Shown piece after piece: positions 10,351 to 19,657 of a DNA stretch of 64,000 nt. The DNA is from Parvimonas parva. Lineage in GTDB: Bacteria > Bacillota > Clostridia > Tissierellales > Peptoniphilaceae. The position numbers were made by a program, and so were the translations under genes. How positions within the stretch are numbered: the first letter of the stretch is position 1; every line of letters begins with the position of its first letter. The notes under the pieces were generated by a model. It did not search any database and was not told the origin of the DNA. It saw only the letters and a program-made list of their open reading frames with translations. The stretch spans positions 1-64,000 of the forward strand of contig NZ_JACVDA010000001.1 in NCBI RefSeq assembly GCF_016552165.1. The letters run 5' to 3'.

Positions 10351-11307
10351 TTATTCTATTCTTATTCTTGGGTCAACTATACTCATAATGATGTCTGATA
10401 ACAAACTTCCTAGTAAAGTTAAAAATCCAAAAATCATAATCAATGCTGTTAATACTGAATAATCTCTTGATAGTACAGCTTCGATGAATAATTTACCCAT
10501 TCCAGGATAACCGAATATTGTTTCCATAAATACAGAACCTGAAATCAAACCAGTTATTTGAAAACCGAAGAATGCAGCGATTGGTAAAAGTGAATTTCTA
10601 AAGATATGATGTGAATACACTTTATCGATAGGTACACCTTTACTTCTTGCAGTTCTTACATAGTCAGAACTCTTTGCATCTATAATTTCATTTCTTAAAT
10701 ATTGAACAGTTCCTGTTGTAGCAATTAAAGCGTAACAAATTGCAGGTAACAACATATGATGTAATCTATTTAATATATAAGAAAAACCTGATAATCCCGG
10801 GTCAACTGAACCTGATGCTGGGAACCAATGCAATGTATATGCAAATAACAGAATCATTAACAAATAGAAAATGAATCCAGGAATCGCATAGGTTACAAAG
10901 TTGTAGAATGTAACTGCTTTATCAAATTTTGAACCACTATATCTACCTGATAAAATACCTAGTGGTAATGCTAATGTGTACATAAATATCAAACAAAGTA
11001 ATGCTAACCAGAAAGTATTTCCGATTCTTTGTCCTAAAAGAGCTGATACAGACATTTTAAATGTATAGCTTGTACCGAAATCTCCATGGAACATATTTGT
11101 AATCCATCTCCAATATTGTTGGTACCATGGGTCATAGAAACCATATTTTATTCTTAATGCTTCTATTTGTTTAGGGTCAGTTGTCGGAGTAATCATTCCT
11201 GTGAATGGGTCTCCCGGCATTAATTTAGCTAAAATAAACACTAAAATACTTAATATTACTAATTGAGGTATCATTAGAAGGAATCTTCTTAATACGGTTT
11301 TCCACAT
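10351..11307 (-). CDS. oppB: Oligopeptide ABC transporter permease OppB
   Basis: This 318-residue integral membrane protein has about six helices. The N-terminus (RRFLLMIPQLVILSILVF), the PGDPF loop, the EAA segment SSDYVRTARSKGVPIDKV and VFMETIFGYPGMGKLF are standard for OppB/DppB. It forms the import channel with OppC. It lies one base after oppF and 16 bp before oppC, within one minus-strand operon. Confidence 0.95.
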   Translation of the reverse strand: MWKTVLRRFLLMIPQLVILSILVFILAKLMPGDPFTGMITPTTDPKQIEALRIKYGFYDPWYQQYWRWITNMFHGDFGTSYTFKMSVSALLGQRIGNTFWLALLCLIFMYTLALPLGILSGRYSGSKFDKAVTFYNFVTYAIPGFIFYLLMILLFAYTLHWFPASGSVDPGLSGFSYILNRLHHMLLPAICYALIATTGTVQYLRNEIIDAKSSDYVRTARSKGVPIDKVYSHHIFRNSLLPIAAFFGFQITGLISGSVFMETIFGYPGMGKLFIEAVLSRDYSVLTALIMIFGFLTLLGSLLSDIIMSIVDPRIRIE

Positions 11308-11308
11308 A

Positions 11309-12244
11309 TTATTTTACCTCCTTTTTTGCTACATAGTGAGTATCTGAAAGTTTAATTAAGTCGAATACTTTACCATTTTCATCATAATACTCTTTTTCTA
11401 AAGCTTTATATTCTTCTTCTACTTTTATTCTGTTAGCGATTAATTCGTCTTTAACTCTTGGGTCAGTTCCAGGGATTGCAGCGATTAATCTCTTAGTGTA
11501 GATATGTTGTGGATTTTTGTAGATATCTTCCTTTGTTCCTCTTTCAACAAGTCTTCCTCTGTACATAATGTTGATATAATCACACATATGTTTTACAACC
11601 CCAAGGTCGTGAGAAATGAAAAGGTAAGATAAACCTAAATCCTTTTGAATCTTTTTCATAAAGTTCAATACTTGCGCTTGAACTGAAAGGTCAAGTGCTG
11701 AAACAGGTTCGTCAGCGATGATAAGTCTAGGATTTAAACTTATAGCTCTGGCAACACCTATTCTTTGTCTTTGTCCACCGGAAAACTCGAATGAATATTT
11801 ATACAAAGCATCTTCCGGCATACCAACTATATCTAAAAGTTCTAAAATTCTCTTTCTTTCTTCAGTTACAGTCATCTTTTCAAAGTTTCTTAAAGGTTCT
11901 CCAATGATGTCTATAACTCTTTTCTTAGGGTCTAAGCTCGCCATATTATCTTGGAAAATCATTTGAACATCTCTTGTAAATTCTTTATCTTTTCTTACCA
12001 TTCTTTTAGTAAGGTGTTTTCCGTCAAAAATAATTTCTCCACTTGTAATCTTTTCAAGACCGATTATAGATTTACCGATAGTACTCTTACCACTACCACT
12101 TTCTCCTATAAGTCCATAAGTTTTTCCCTTTTCAATAAACATATCAACACCGTCAACAGCATAAACATAGTCTATAATCTTATTGAAAAAACCTCCCCTG
12201 ATTGGGTAGTGAACTTTTAGGTTTTTAATTTCTAAAAAGCTCAT
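11309..12244 (-). CDS. oppF: Oligopeptide ABC transporter ATP-binding protein OppF
   Basis: This 311-residue cytoplasmic ATPase has intact motifs: Walker A GESGSGKST (about residue 43 on), signature FSGGQRQR, Walker B LIIADEPVSALD and H-loop ISHDL. The C-terminal IYKNPQHIYTKRLIAAIP tail is the oligopeptide-transporter ATPase domain. It pairs with OppD to power uptake. Its start overlaps the oppD stop by one base, which indicates translational coupling. Confidence 0.95.
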   Translation of the reverse strand: MSFLEIKNLKVHYPIRGGFFNKIIDYVYAVDGVDMFIEKGKTYGLIGESGSGKSTIGKSIIGLEKITSGEIIFDGKHLTKRMVRKDKEFTRDVQMIFQDNMASLDPKKRVIDIIGEPLRNFEKMTVTEERKRILELLDIVGMPEDALYKYSFEFSGGQRQRIGVARAISLNPRLIIADEPVSALDLSVQAQVLNFMKKIQKDLGLSYLFISHDLGVVKHMCDYINIMYRGRLVERGTKEDIYKNPQHIYTKRLIAAIPGTDPRVKDELIANRIKVEEEYKALEKEYYDENGKVFDLIKLSDTHYVAKKEVK

Positions 12245-13248
12245 TAATTATCCCCCTTTTCATTAAAATGAAAATTTTTGTAACAAGTACATCTTACAAA
12301 ATGTCCCGGTGCAACTTCGTGCATTGTCGGATTTTCTTCGTGTTCTTCATCTTTTATCCAAGGGATTCTAGCTTTAAATCTACAACCTTGTCTTGGTAAA
12401 TTTTTAAGTGAAGGAACCATTCCCTGTATAACATATAAATCTTCATCATCTGCATCCATTTGAGGAATACTGTTTAATAAACTTCTTGTGTATGGGTGCT
12501 TTGGATTTGTAAATAGCTCTAAAACAGGTGCCTGTTCAACAATTTGTCCTGCATACATTACACAAACTCTATCTGCAAGTTGAGCAACAACTCCCAAATC
12601 GTGAGTAATCAAAATAATTCCGGCATTAATTTCCTTTTGAATAGAAACCAAAAGGTCTAGTATTTGTGCTTGAATTGTTACGTCAAGTGCAGTTGTCGGT
12701 TCATCGGCTATAATAATCTTTGGCTTACAAGCAAGTGCAATAGCGATGATAACCCTTTGTCTCATACCACCTGATAATTCATGTGGATATTGTCTAGCAA
12801 CACGAGGAGGATTAGGAATACCTACTTGTTCAATCAATTCTAAAACTCTAGCATTTCTCTCTTCAGCATTCATTTTTGTATGATAAATCAAACCTTCCTC
12901 GATTTGTTTTCCAATTCTTTGTAAAGGATTTAAAGATGAAAGTGGATCTTGGAAAATCATTCCAATACCTTCTCCTCTAATTTCATTAAATTCTTTTTCT
13001 GACAAACCTACTAAATTCTTTCCTTCAAAAATAATCTCGCCTGTTGAACGAGTGAAGTTCGGATTATGTAAACCCATAATAGTAGTAGCTAAAGTTGATT
13101 TACCACAACCACTTTCCCCTACTATCGCTAGTACTTCATCAGAGAATAATTTCATATCAACGCCATCTACTGCGTCAAAATATTCATCACGGATTCTAAA
13201 ACTTGTATGTAAGTTCTTTACTTCCAAAAGTAATTCTTTTTCATCCAT
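12244..13248 (-). CDS. oppD: Oligopeptide ABC transporter ATP-binding protein OppD
   Basis: This 334-residue ATPase is the first gene of oppDFBC. Walker A GESGCGKST, signature LSGGMRQR, Walker B IIIADEPTTALD and H-loop ITHDLG are all intact. The C-terminal region has three cysteines (GCRFKARIP and CTCYK); similar Cys motifs in dipeptide-transporter ATPases bind an iron-sulfur cluster, but here that is only a possibility. A good promoter lies about 220 bp upstream. Confidence 0.95.
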   Translation of the reverse strand: MDEKELLLEVKNLHTSFRIRDEYFDAVDGVDMKLFSDEVLAIVGESGCGKSTLATTIMGLHNPNFTRSTGEIIFEGKNLVGLSEKEFNEIRGEGIGMIFQDPLSSLNPLQRIGKQIEEGLIYHTKMNAEERNARVLELIEQVGIPNPPRVARQYPHELSGGMRQRVIIAIALACKPKIIIADEPTTALDVTIQAQILDLLVSIQKEINAGIILITHDLGVVAQLADRVCVMYAGQIVEQAPVLELFTNPKHPYTRSLLNSIPQMDADDEDLYVIQGMVPSLKNLPRQGCRFKARIPWIKDEEHEENPTMHEVAPGHFVRCTCYKNFHFNEKGDN

Positions 13249-13765
13249 TGATACTCTCCCCCTAAACTTGTGTTTTAGTATTATTCTCTATAAAATCATA
13301 AATACATTCAAAGCATTACTACATTTACGTAACAAGCTAAAGTTAAAAGAAATAAAAACTGAACTAAAATTTAAAAAATAAAAATTTTAGCAAAAAAATA
13401 AATTTCTTTAAAAGATAAAAATTAAATCGTTTTTTATCAATAAATGTATTTATGTTATAAATTTAGTTATAATTATACAATATTTATGAAGAATAATCAA
13501 GTACCTTGAAAACATTTTTAAAGTTTATTGTTCAAAATAATACATACTTTTCCATTTGTATATTTATTCATTTTTGCCCTTGATTTTTAGAAAAAAATTC
13601 ATTTCTAATATCAATTTATCTAACTAACAAGCAACTTTCAACGGTTTATCTTGGTGCAATGTAAAAAGTTTTTTGAATAAAATTACAAATTGAAAAAATT
13701 TACACAAACAAGATTATAAAAATTTTTTTATTTTAAAATTTAGTTCTATATTAATTTATCTATAC
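13249..13765. other. Intergenic region upstream of oppD
   Basis: About 520 bp of very AT-rich DNA. It contains the oppD promoter and, at its far end, the terminator of the molybdenum operon. I see no gene, riboswitch or clear operator. Confidence 0.5.
13472..13500 (-). promoter_or_regulatory. Promoter of the oppDFBC operon
   Basis: Minus strand: -35 TTGATT (13500-13495), 17-nt spacer, -10 TATAAT (13477-13472). It precedes a leader of about 220 nt before oppD. Confidence 0.7.
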
Positions 13766-13790
13766 AAAAAAAGAACTGCCTAAACAGTTC
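13766..13790 (-). terminator. Terminator of the molybdenum operon
   Basis: Minus-strand stem GAACTG/CAGTTC with a 6-nt loop and a seven-T run. The TAG stop of the MOSC gene lies in the loop. Confidence 0.85.
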
Positions 13791-14217
13791 CTTCTACGAT
13801 TTGAATTTTATCTTCTGCTTTTATTTTCCCACCTTTGATTACTTTTGTAAAAATTCCCTCTCTCGGCATTACACAGTCGCCAACCAAATGTCTGATTTCA
13901 CAGCCTAGATGGCATTCCTTTCCTATTTGTGTAACTTCAAGAGTACATTCGCCAATTTTTAAAATCGTTCCTATCGGTAATTTATACAAAACAATTCCTT
14001 CCGTTAAGATATTTTCTGCAAAATCTCCTGCTGAAAGTTCGGGAAGTTTCTTTTTCATTTCTTCCATACTTTCAACTCCAAGCAAACTTACTTGTCTATG
14101 CCATTTTCCTGCGTGAGCATCGCCGTCTATTCCGTAATCTTCTATTAATTCTATGTACTCTACGGGATGTTTTTTCGTTCCCTTTTTTTCGCTTATACTA
14201 ACTGCTAAAACTTTCAT
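13780..14217 (-). CDS. MOSC-domain protein
   Basis: This 145-residue product is a single MOSC domain (C-terminal domain of molybdenum-cofactor sulfurase), which handles sulfur or molybdopterin. It shows GIDGDAHAGKWHRQVSLL, the motif GDFAENILTEGI, and the conserved-cysteine segment GKECHLGCEIRHLVGDCVMPREGIF in shortened quotation: GKECHLGCEI then DCVMPREG. Its start lies inside the end of moaC (20-bp overlap), so the two are coupled. In Clostridia such stand-alone MOSC proteins are often found with moaC or moaB. The exact reaction is unknown. Confidence 0.88.
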   Translation of the reverse strand: MKVLAVSISEKKGTKKHPVEYIELIEDYGIDGDAHAGKWHRQVSLLGVESMEEMKKKLPELSAGDFAENILTEGIVLYKLPIGTILKIGECTLEVTQIGKECHLGCEIRHLVGDCVMPREGIFTKVIKGGKIKAEDKIQIVEGTV

Positions 14218-14701
14218 CTTTCCCCCTTATAAAATCTCCACTTTTACCACCGGATTTTTCCAACAGTTTTATATCCGTTATTTCAATATCTCTTTGAACA
14301 GCCTTACACATATCATATATCGTCAAAGCTGTAATCGAAACGGCAGACAAAGCCTCCATTTCAACCCCTGTTTCTCCGACACATTTTGTAGTCGCAATGA
14401 TTTCTATCTCAAAATTTTCGTAATTCATATTAAATTCAATATCGACACCGACCAAGTTTATCGGGTGGCACATTGGAATAATATCGGAAGTTTTTTTTGC
14501 TCCCATAATTCCAGCAACTTGTGCAACGGCTAGAACATCACCCTTTTTCGCCTTTTTGTTTACAACGATATTAAAAGTTTCTTCATTTAATCTAACTTTT
14601 GCAAATGCCTTTGCAATTCTTTTTGTCTTTTCCTTTTCGCCAACATCGACCATTTTTGCACGACCTTGATCATTAATATGAGTTAAAACTTTTTCTTCCA
14701 T
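14198..14701 (-). CDS. moaC: Cyclic pyranopterin monophosphate synthase MoaC
   Basis: This 167-residue enzyme makes cyclic pyranopterin monophosphate together with MoaA, the first committed step of molybdenum-cofactor synthesis. It has the N-terminal MVDVGEKEKTKRIA, the MCHPINL motif and the C-terminal EMEALSAVSITALTIYDM(C)K block with the active-site region. It starts 1 bp after moaA. Together with modABC it forms one transcript for molybdate uptake and cofactor synthesis. Confidence 0.95.
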   Translation of the reverse strand: MEEKVLTHINDQGRAKMVDVGEKEKTKRIAKAFAKVRLNEETFNIVVNKKAKKGDVLAVAQVAGIMGAKKTSDIIPMCHPINLVGVDIEFNMNYENFEIEIIATTKCVGETGVEMEALSAVSITALTIYDMCKAVQRDIEITDIKLLEKSGGKSGDFIRGKDESFSS

Positions 14702-14702
14702 T

Positions 14703-15644
14703 CTATCCTCCGATTTTGTTCATATCTCTTGTACTTTCACTTTTTCCATCTTCAAGATGATGTTTTTCAGGTTTTTCGTAAATTCCTTTTTTAAAAATTT
14801 CTTCTAATTCTTTGCCACTAAGCCCTTTAAGATTTATTTCATCTCTTGAATGTAGGCAAGGCTTTAGTTTCCCGTCGCTTGTAAGTCTTATACGATTGCA
14901 ATCTTCACAAAAAGAGCAACTTATTGGACTTATAAGACCGACTTTCCCCTTATAGCCTTTTATTTTATAAATTTTTGCAACGCCTGACACTCCTTCAAAC
15001 TCCAAATCAGGAATTTTATCTAAAACAATCTTGTTTGAAATGAATTTATCCTTACTCCAATTTGCACTTTCACCTATTTGCATAAGCTCAATGAAACGCA
15101 CTTCTATATCATAATCTTTGGTTAAATTCACAAAATTTTCTACCTCATCATCATTAAAGCCACCGATTAGAACGACATTAAGCTTTACCTTAAAACCTTT
15201 TTCAATCGCATAAAAAAGACTCTCCATAGCTTTGTCAAAATCATTTCTTCGAGTTATATCATTGTACTTCTCTTTTACCAAAGTGTCAAGACTAAAATTT
15301 ATTCTTCTAACCTTATTTTCAAAAAGTTCATCTGCCATAGCTTTTAGATGAACTCCATTTGTCGTTATTGCAATATCTTCTATTTTATCAATTTTAGAAA
15401 TTTCTTTACACAAATTAATAAAACCGCGACGAACCAAAGGTTCCCCGCCTGTCAACCTAATTTTTTTTATTCCGTTTTTCGATGCTATTTTAACTATTTC
15501 AACAATTTCTTCAATGGATAGAATATCACTATGACAAAGCCTTTCAACCCCACTTTCGGGCATACAGTATTTACATCTAAGATTACACAAATCGGTAACT
15601 GAAATTCTAAGGTAGGTGATATTTCTTCCAAATCTATCTTTCAT
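14703..15644 (-). CDS. moaA: GTP 3',8-cyclase MoaA (radical SAM)
   Basis: This 313-residue enzyme converts GTP to 3',8-cyclo-7,8-dihydro-GTP. It has the radical-SAM cluster motif CNLRCKYC near residues 20-27, the SAM segment LTGGEPLVR, the C-terminal second cluster CSFCEDCNRIRLTSDGKLKPCL (Cys-x2-Cys plus a distal Cys; quoted in part: SFCEDCNRIR and KLKPCL) and the terminal MNKIGG tail with the paired glycines essential in MoaA. Length is normal. Confidence 0.96.
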   Translation of the reverse strand: MKDRFGRNITYLRISVTDLCNLRCKYCMPESGVERLCHSDILSIEEIVEIVKIASKNGIKKIRLTGGEPLVRRGFINLCKEISKIDKIEDIAITTNGVHLKAMADELFENKVRRINFSLDTLVKEKYNDITRRNDFDKAMESLFYAIEKGFKVKLNVVLIGGFNDDEVENFVNLTKDYDIEVRFIELMQIGESANWSKDKFISNKIVLDKIPDLEFEGVSGVAKIYKIKGYKGKVGLISPISCSFCEDCNRIRLTSDGKLKPCLHSRDEINLKGLSGKELEEIFKKGIYEKPEKHHLEDGKSESTRDMNKIGG

Positions 15645-15666
15645 ATAATCTCCTATCTCGATTTAT

Positions 15667-16710
15667 TTAATTATTTTTCTCTTCAAGCAAAATTAAATCT
15701 TCTTTTTTAAAAGTTATAAAAAGATTTTTTTCGTTTTCAACCTTTTTCCAAATATCCTTTGTTACTTCAACCCTTATGGATTTTCTTGCACCTTTTTTAC
15801 GAACTAGGATTATATAATTAAATACATCTTCAATAACCTTATCAACTTCAACTTCAAATGAATTTTTATCTGACTTTATAAATTCAATAAAGTGAGCACG
15901 AATTCCTAAAAGTTTATGATTTTCTAAAATTGCATCGCTAGTTTCAAGTTCAACATTCCAATCTTTTGCAAAAAGTCTATTTTCTGAAATTCTTTCAATT
16001 TCGGAAAAGTTTTTGCAACCTGAAATAAGGCAGGACGAAAAAGTTTTTGGATTTTTAAAAAGCTCTTTTTTTTGCATAAGCTCTTCGCTTTTTCCACTTG
16101 ACATTACACAAATTTCCTTACAAAGTCTATAGACTTCTTCTCTACTATGTGAAACTAAAATTGTAGGAATTTTATATTTTCTTAACACTTCCCCAACTTC
16201 CAATTCTATTTTCCATTTCAAATAGTCGTCCAAGGCAGAAAAAGGTTCATCTAAAAGTATAATTTCCGGCTTATTTATAAGTAATCTCGCAAGAGCAACT
16301 CTTTGCTTTTCTCCACCAGAAATTTCATAAATTTTTTTATCTTTTAAATGAGAAATCCTCATCTCTTCAAGTTTTTCTATAATGAATTTATCAAAATTCT
16401 CTTTTTCTCTTATACCCACTTTAATATTTTCATATACATTCATATTTGGAAAAAGGGCATAATCTTGAAATAAATAACCTATTTTTCTATCCTTTGGAGA
16501 AATATTTATCTTTTTTTCAGAGTCGAATAGTACTCTATCATTTAATATAATTCTTCCTTTATCGGGTTTTTCAATTCCTGCAATACATTTTAAAGTAAGA
16601 CTTTTTCCACTTCCTGACGCTCCCAAAAGTCCCATTATTTCATTGTCAAATTCAAATTTCGTTCTTAAATTAAATTTTCCAAAATTCTTTTCAATATCAA
16701 CATAAATCAT
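15667..16710 (-). CDS. modC: Molybdate ABC transporter ATP-binding protein
   Basis: This 347-residue ATPase has Walker A GASGSGKS (about residue 30 on), signature ISGGEKQRVALARL, Walker B IILLDEPFSALD and H-loop VSHS, all intact. The C-terminal approximately 120 residues have the length and position of the ModC TOBE/mop oxyanion-sensing domain. It lies 19 bp after modB and energises molybdate (or tungstate) import. No separate ModE-type regulator is nearby. Confidence 0.9.
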   Translation of the reverse strand: MIYVDIEKNFGKFNLRTKFEFDNEIMGLLGASGSGKSLTLKCIAGIEKPDKGRIILNDRVLFDSEKKINISPKDRKIGYLFQDYALFPNMNVYENIKVGIREKENFDKFIIEKLEEMRISHLKDKKIYEISGGEKQRVALARLLINKPEIILLDEPFSALDDYLKWKIELEVGEVLRKYKIPTILVSHSREEVYRLCKEICVMSSGKSEELMQKKELFKNPKTFSSCLISGCKNFSEIERISENRLFAKDWNVELETSDAILENHKLLGIRAHFIEFIKSDKNSFEVEVDKVIEDVFNYIILVRKKGARKSIRVEVTKDIWKKVENEKNLFITFKKEDLILLEEKNN

Positions 16711-16729
16711 AAATTACTCCAATTTTTAT

Positions 16730-17398
16730 TTAATCTTTAACCGCTTTCTTTTCCAACATATTTATAACGACAAGAACTGTAAATGAAATTACAACATTTA
16801 CAAGCACCCATCTATAAGCCAAAGCGTCATTTCCCGTTCTCCAAAGTTGATAAACAGTTGTTGAAATTGTTGCCGTATCGTTTGGAGTGTAGCCTGAAAC
16901 CATACTTGTCGCTCCATATTCTCCCAAGGCTCTTGCAAAACTTAAAACAAGTCCCGCTAAAATACCCTGTTTACAATTAGGTAAAGTAATTCTCCAAAAA
17001 ATCCAAGTATTACTCTTTCCAAGTGTTTGAGCAACATATTTTAAATTCATATCGAAATTTTGAAAAGAACTTCTGGCTATTCTATACATTAGAGGAAAAG
17101 TTACGACTACAGTTGCAAAGATTGCAGAATACCAGTTCATAACAAGTCTTATTGAAAATTTTTCCAAGAAAAAACTTCCGATTGCACTTCTCGGAGATAA
17201 TAATCTCAAAATGAAAAATCCGATAACCGTCGGTGGTAATACTAAAGGAAGTGTTAGGATAACATCCAAAATTCCCCTTACAAATCTATTAAGTTTTGAA
17301 ATATAATATGCCAAGAATATACCGATAAAAAAAGTTATCACAGAAGATATTAATGCAATTCTCAGCGAATTTAAAAGAGGATAAAGATCCATAAACAC
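16730..17398 (-). CDS. modB: Molybdate ABC transporter permease
   Basis: This 222-residue membrane protein has about five to six helices. The segments LPLVLPPTVIGFFIL and the EAA loop containing LGKSNTWIFWRITLPNCKQGI (cited in part: YVAQTLGKSN and ITLPNCK), followed by FARALGEYGATSMVSG, are typical of ModB. It is flanked by modA and modC on the same strand. Confidence 0.95.
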   Translation of the reverse strand: MFMDLYPLLNSLRIALISSVITFFIGIFLAYYISKLNRFVRGILDVILTLPLVLPPTVIGFFILRLLSPRSAIGSFFLEKFSIRLVMNWYSAIFATVVVTFPLMYRIARSSFQNFDMNLKYVAQTLGKSNTWIFWRITLPNCKQGILAGLVLSFARALGEYGATSMVSGYTPNDTATISTTVYQLWRTGNDALAYRWVLVNVVISFTVLVVINMLEKKAVKD

Positions 17399-17438
17399 TT
17401 CCCTTTCGTACTACTATTTTTTAAAAATATTTTTTAAA

Positions 17439-18272
17439 TTATTTTGCTATTGCAAAGCCAACTTTTTCAAAAATTGCCTTACATTCATTGCCTTTTAAGA
17501 ATTCTAAAAATTCTTTAGCTTCTTTTGCATTCTTAGAATTTTTCAAAACTGCTGCAGGATATAAAACAGGAGTCTTAATCATTCCTTCTTTTGCAGTAGC
17601 AACAACTTCAAGTCCTGCTGAATAAGCATCAGTTGCATAAACTATACCACAACTTGCAACGCCTTCTTTAACCCAAGTTGTAACTTCTTTCACATTGCTA
17701 CCTAAAGTAACTTTTGGTTGAATTTTTTCCCAAATGTTTAAATTTTTCAAAAGTTCTTCGGAATATTGTCCAACAGGAACATCAGAGTTTCCAAGCGCAA
17801 TTTTTGTGATATTATCATTTGCTAAATCTTCAAATTTTTCAACTTTTGCAGGATTTCCCTTAGCAACTGCAAGTACAACTTTATTTTCTAAAAGATTAAA
17901 TCTACTCGCCTCATCAATAACAACTTTCGCGTCCGCTGTTTTAGTTTTATCTAAAGCATTCATTTGTTTTTGAGCTGCTGAGATAAAAATATCAGCTTGT
18001 GCACCTTGTTCAATTTGTTTCTTTAATGTACCTGAAGAATCAAAAGTATAAACTAATTCAATATTCTTATGTTTTTCTTCATATACTTTTTTGATTTGTT
18101 CCATTGTTTCAGTCATTGAAGCTGCAGCAAAAACTGTAATTTTTTTCTTTTCAGTGCCTTCTTTTTTTTCAACCTTTGTTTCTTTCTTAGGTTCTGCTTG
18201 TTTTGGAGAACAAGCTCCTAACATTCCAACTGCCAAAGTCAGAACTAAAAATTTTTTTAAAAATCCCTTCAT
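17439..18272 (-). CDS. modA: Molybdate-binding lipoprotein
   Basis: This 277-residue extracellular binding protein has a signal peptide with lipobox LGAC and a Glu/Lys-rich linker, then VFAAASMTETMEQI, the oxyanion-binding start of ModA. FDSSGTLKKQIEQGAQADIFISA (in part: SSGTLKKQIEQGAQADIF) and YPAAVLK also match. It captures molybdate or tungstate for ModBC. It is the first gene of the seven-step operon that continues through the MOSC gene. Confidence 0.95.
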   Translation of the reverse strand: MKGFLKKFLVLTLAVGMLGACSPKQAEPKKETKVEKKEGTEKKKITVFAAASMTETMEQIKKVYEEKHKNIELVYTFDSSGTLKKQIEQGAQADIFISAAQKQMNALDKTKTADAKVVIDEASRFNLLENKVVLAVAKGNPAKVEKFEDLANDNITKIALGNSDVPVGQYSEELLKNLNIWEKIQPKVTLGSNVKEVTTWVKEGVASCGIVYATDAYSAGLEVVATAKEGMIKTPVLYPAAVLKNSKNAKEAKEFLEFLKGNECKAIFEKVGFAIAK

Positions 18273-18457
18273 ATAAATCTCCTTTTAAAATTTATTTGAC
18301 TTTTATTAGTCAACTAAATTTTAACACCTAAAAAGAAATAAGTCAATAACTAAGGTTGAGTTATCTTAAAAAAAATCTAACGATATTTGTAAAAATAATC
18401 AATCAGTAAATTTTTTTATTTCTTTCAGAAATACTATTATCATTTTTTTACAAAAAA

Positions 18458-18480
18458 AGAGATAATTTTCCATTATCTCT
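18458..18480 (-). terminator. Terminator of the Crp/Fnr-type regulator gene
   Basis: Minus-strand stem AGAGATAA/TTATCTCT with a 7-nt loop, then a seven-T run. The stop codon of the regulator gene lies inside the stem. Confidence 0.88.
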
Positions 18481-19162
18481 CTAGTATATTTTTTAAGTAA
18501 TCTACATCTTTTATTAGTATTTTTTTTGTTTCGATAAGCTCGATAACTCCATTTGCATTTAGTTCTGCAAGTTTACGAGTTACGGTTTCTCTTGTTAGTC
18601 CTGCAAAGGATCCCATATTTTCACGGCTTATATTTAATTCCAGTAAAATTCCGTCAATTTTTTTTACACCAAAATTTCTTGCAAGGCTTAGCAATAGAGA
18701 TGCAACCTTTAGCTCTGCTCTATTTTCTATAAGTCTTGTTACCAAATCTTCTGCATGTCGTATTCTTAAAAATGACTCCTCTAAAAATTTTATCGTAACC
18801 TTTGGATATTTACTTATAATTTTGTCAAAACATTCCCTTGAAAGTGAAATTACCAAAGTATCCTCAATAGCTTGTCCGTAGTAAATATATGCTGTCCTCT
18901 TTAAAAGATTAAGTCCACCGATGAAATCATCTTTTTGATAAATATATAGCATTTGCTCAATCCCTGAATTGCTTATAGTAAAAACTTTTATCTTCCCACT
19001 TGCTATAATATACATTGTTTCAGCCTTATCTTCCGGTTTAAACAAAAAAGCATTCTTTTTATATTTTAATATATTAAGTTCTTTTTTAAAATCATCAATT
19101 TCTTCATCAGATAAATCAGAAAAAATATTCAACTTTTGTAAATTTACATCTTGTTTCTTCAT
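18473..19162 (-). CDS. Crp/Fnr-family transcriptional regulator
   Basis: This 229-residue DNA-binding protein has an N-terminal cyclic-nucleotide-type beta-barrel (about residues 15-130; MYIIASGKIKVF segment), a long dimer helix and a C-terminal winged helix with the recognition region GLTRETVTRKLAELNANGVIEL. The N-terminal four-cysteine cluster of Fnr is absent; only one Cys is seen, so it is not an Fnr-type oxygen sensor. It lies upstream of modA on the same strand with a terminator between, so it has its own transcript. Control of the molybdenum operon is possible but only inferred from position. Confidence 0.88.
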   Translation of the reverse strand: MKKQDVNLQKLNIFSDLSDEEIDDFKKELNILKYKKNAFLFKPEDKAETMYIIASGKIKVFTISNSGIEQMLYIYQKDDFIGGLNLLKRTAYIYYGQAIEDTLVISLSRECFDKIISKYPKVTIKFLEESFLRIRHAEDLVTRLIENRAELKVASLLLSLARNFGVKKIDGILLELNISRENMGSFAGLTRETVTRKLAELNANGVIELIETKKILIKDVDYLKNILER

Positions 19163-19369
19163 TTAAACCTCCTAAAACTTTTGTGTGTCAATAATTTTAT
19201 CACTAAATACAAATAAAATCAACAGATGAACATAAATTTTCACTTTATAAAAATTAAACCAAAGTATCAATGTAATATTGTTAAGTTATTTTTAAGAAAA
19301 TCACAAAAATATATTGACAAATATTTTTTTAAGTGGTAAAATATCTAACATAATAATAAATTTGAAAGA

Positions 19370-19605
19370 AAGAGTAGAAAATTGAAAGTTTCAGAGAGTT
19401 AGTGTTTGGTGAGAACTAATACGGAAGATTTTTGAAAATCATCTTTTTTAAAGGATTCGTGAATTAAGTAAGGAATCCCGCAGTGGTTTGCGTTACAAAA
19501 ACCCGACATTGTTAGATGTTTGAGTGTTTCATTTTTTGAAAAAATAAGGTGGTACCGCGGAAAATATTTCGTCCTTTGTTCTATTAGAACAAAGGACTTT
19601 TTTAT
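19370..19605 (+). promoter_or_regulatory. T-box leader, probably tRNA-Ile-responsive, of brnQ
   Basis: The leader begins with a Stem I region (GAGAGTTAGTGTTTGGTGAGAA about 19394-19415, quoted in part as TTTGGTGAGAACTAATACGG) and carries the T-box AAGGTGGTACCGCGG at 19546-19560. It ends in a terminator, GTCCTTTGTTC/GAACAAAGGAC plus a T-run (19571-19603). Where the specifier loop should be, GAAAATCATC offers ATC (19438-19440) followed by A, an Ile codon. Uncharged tRNA-Ile would then stabilise the antiterminator. The T-box is certain; the specifier assignment is my reading. Confidence 0.93.
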
Positions 19606-19657
19606 TGCGAAGAAACAACAAACAATACAATTTCAAATTCAAATTCAGGAGGTTTTT

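Noticed and set aside
19520-19657. Upstream extension of the brnQ frame to 19520
   Set aside because: It lies in the T-box and terminator; the ATG at 19658 has a strong RBS and matches the family N-terminus.
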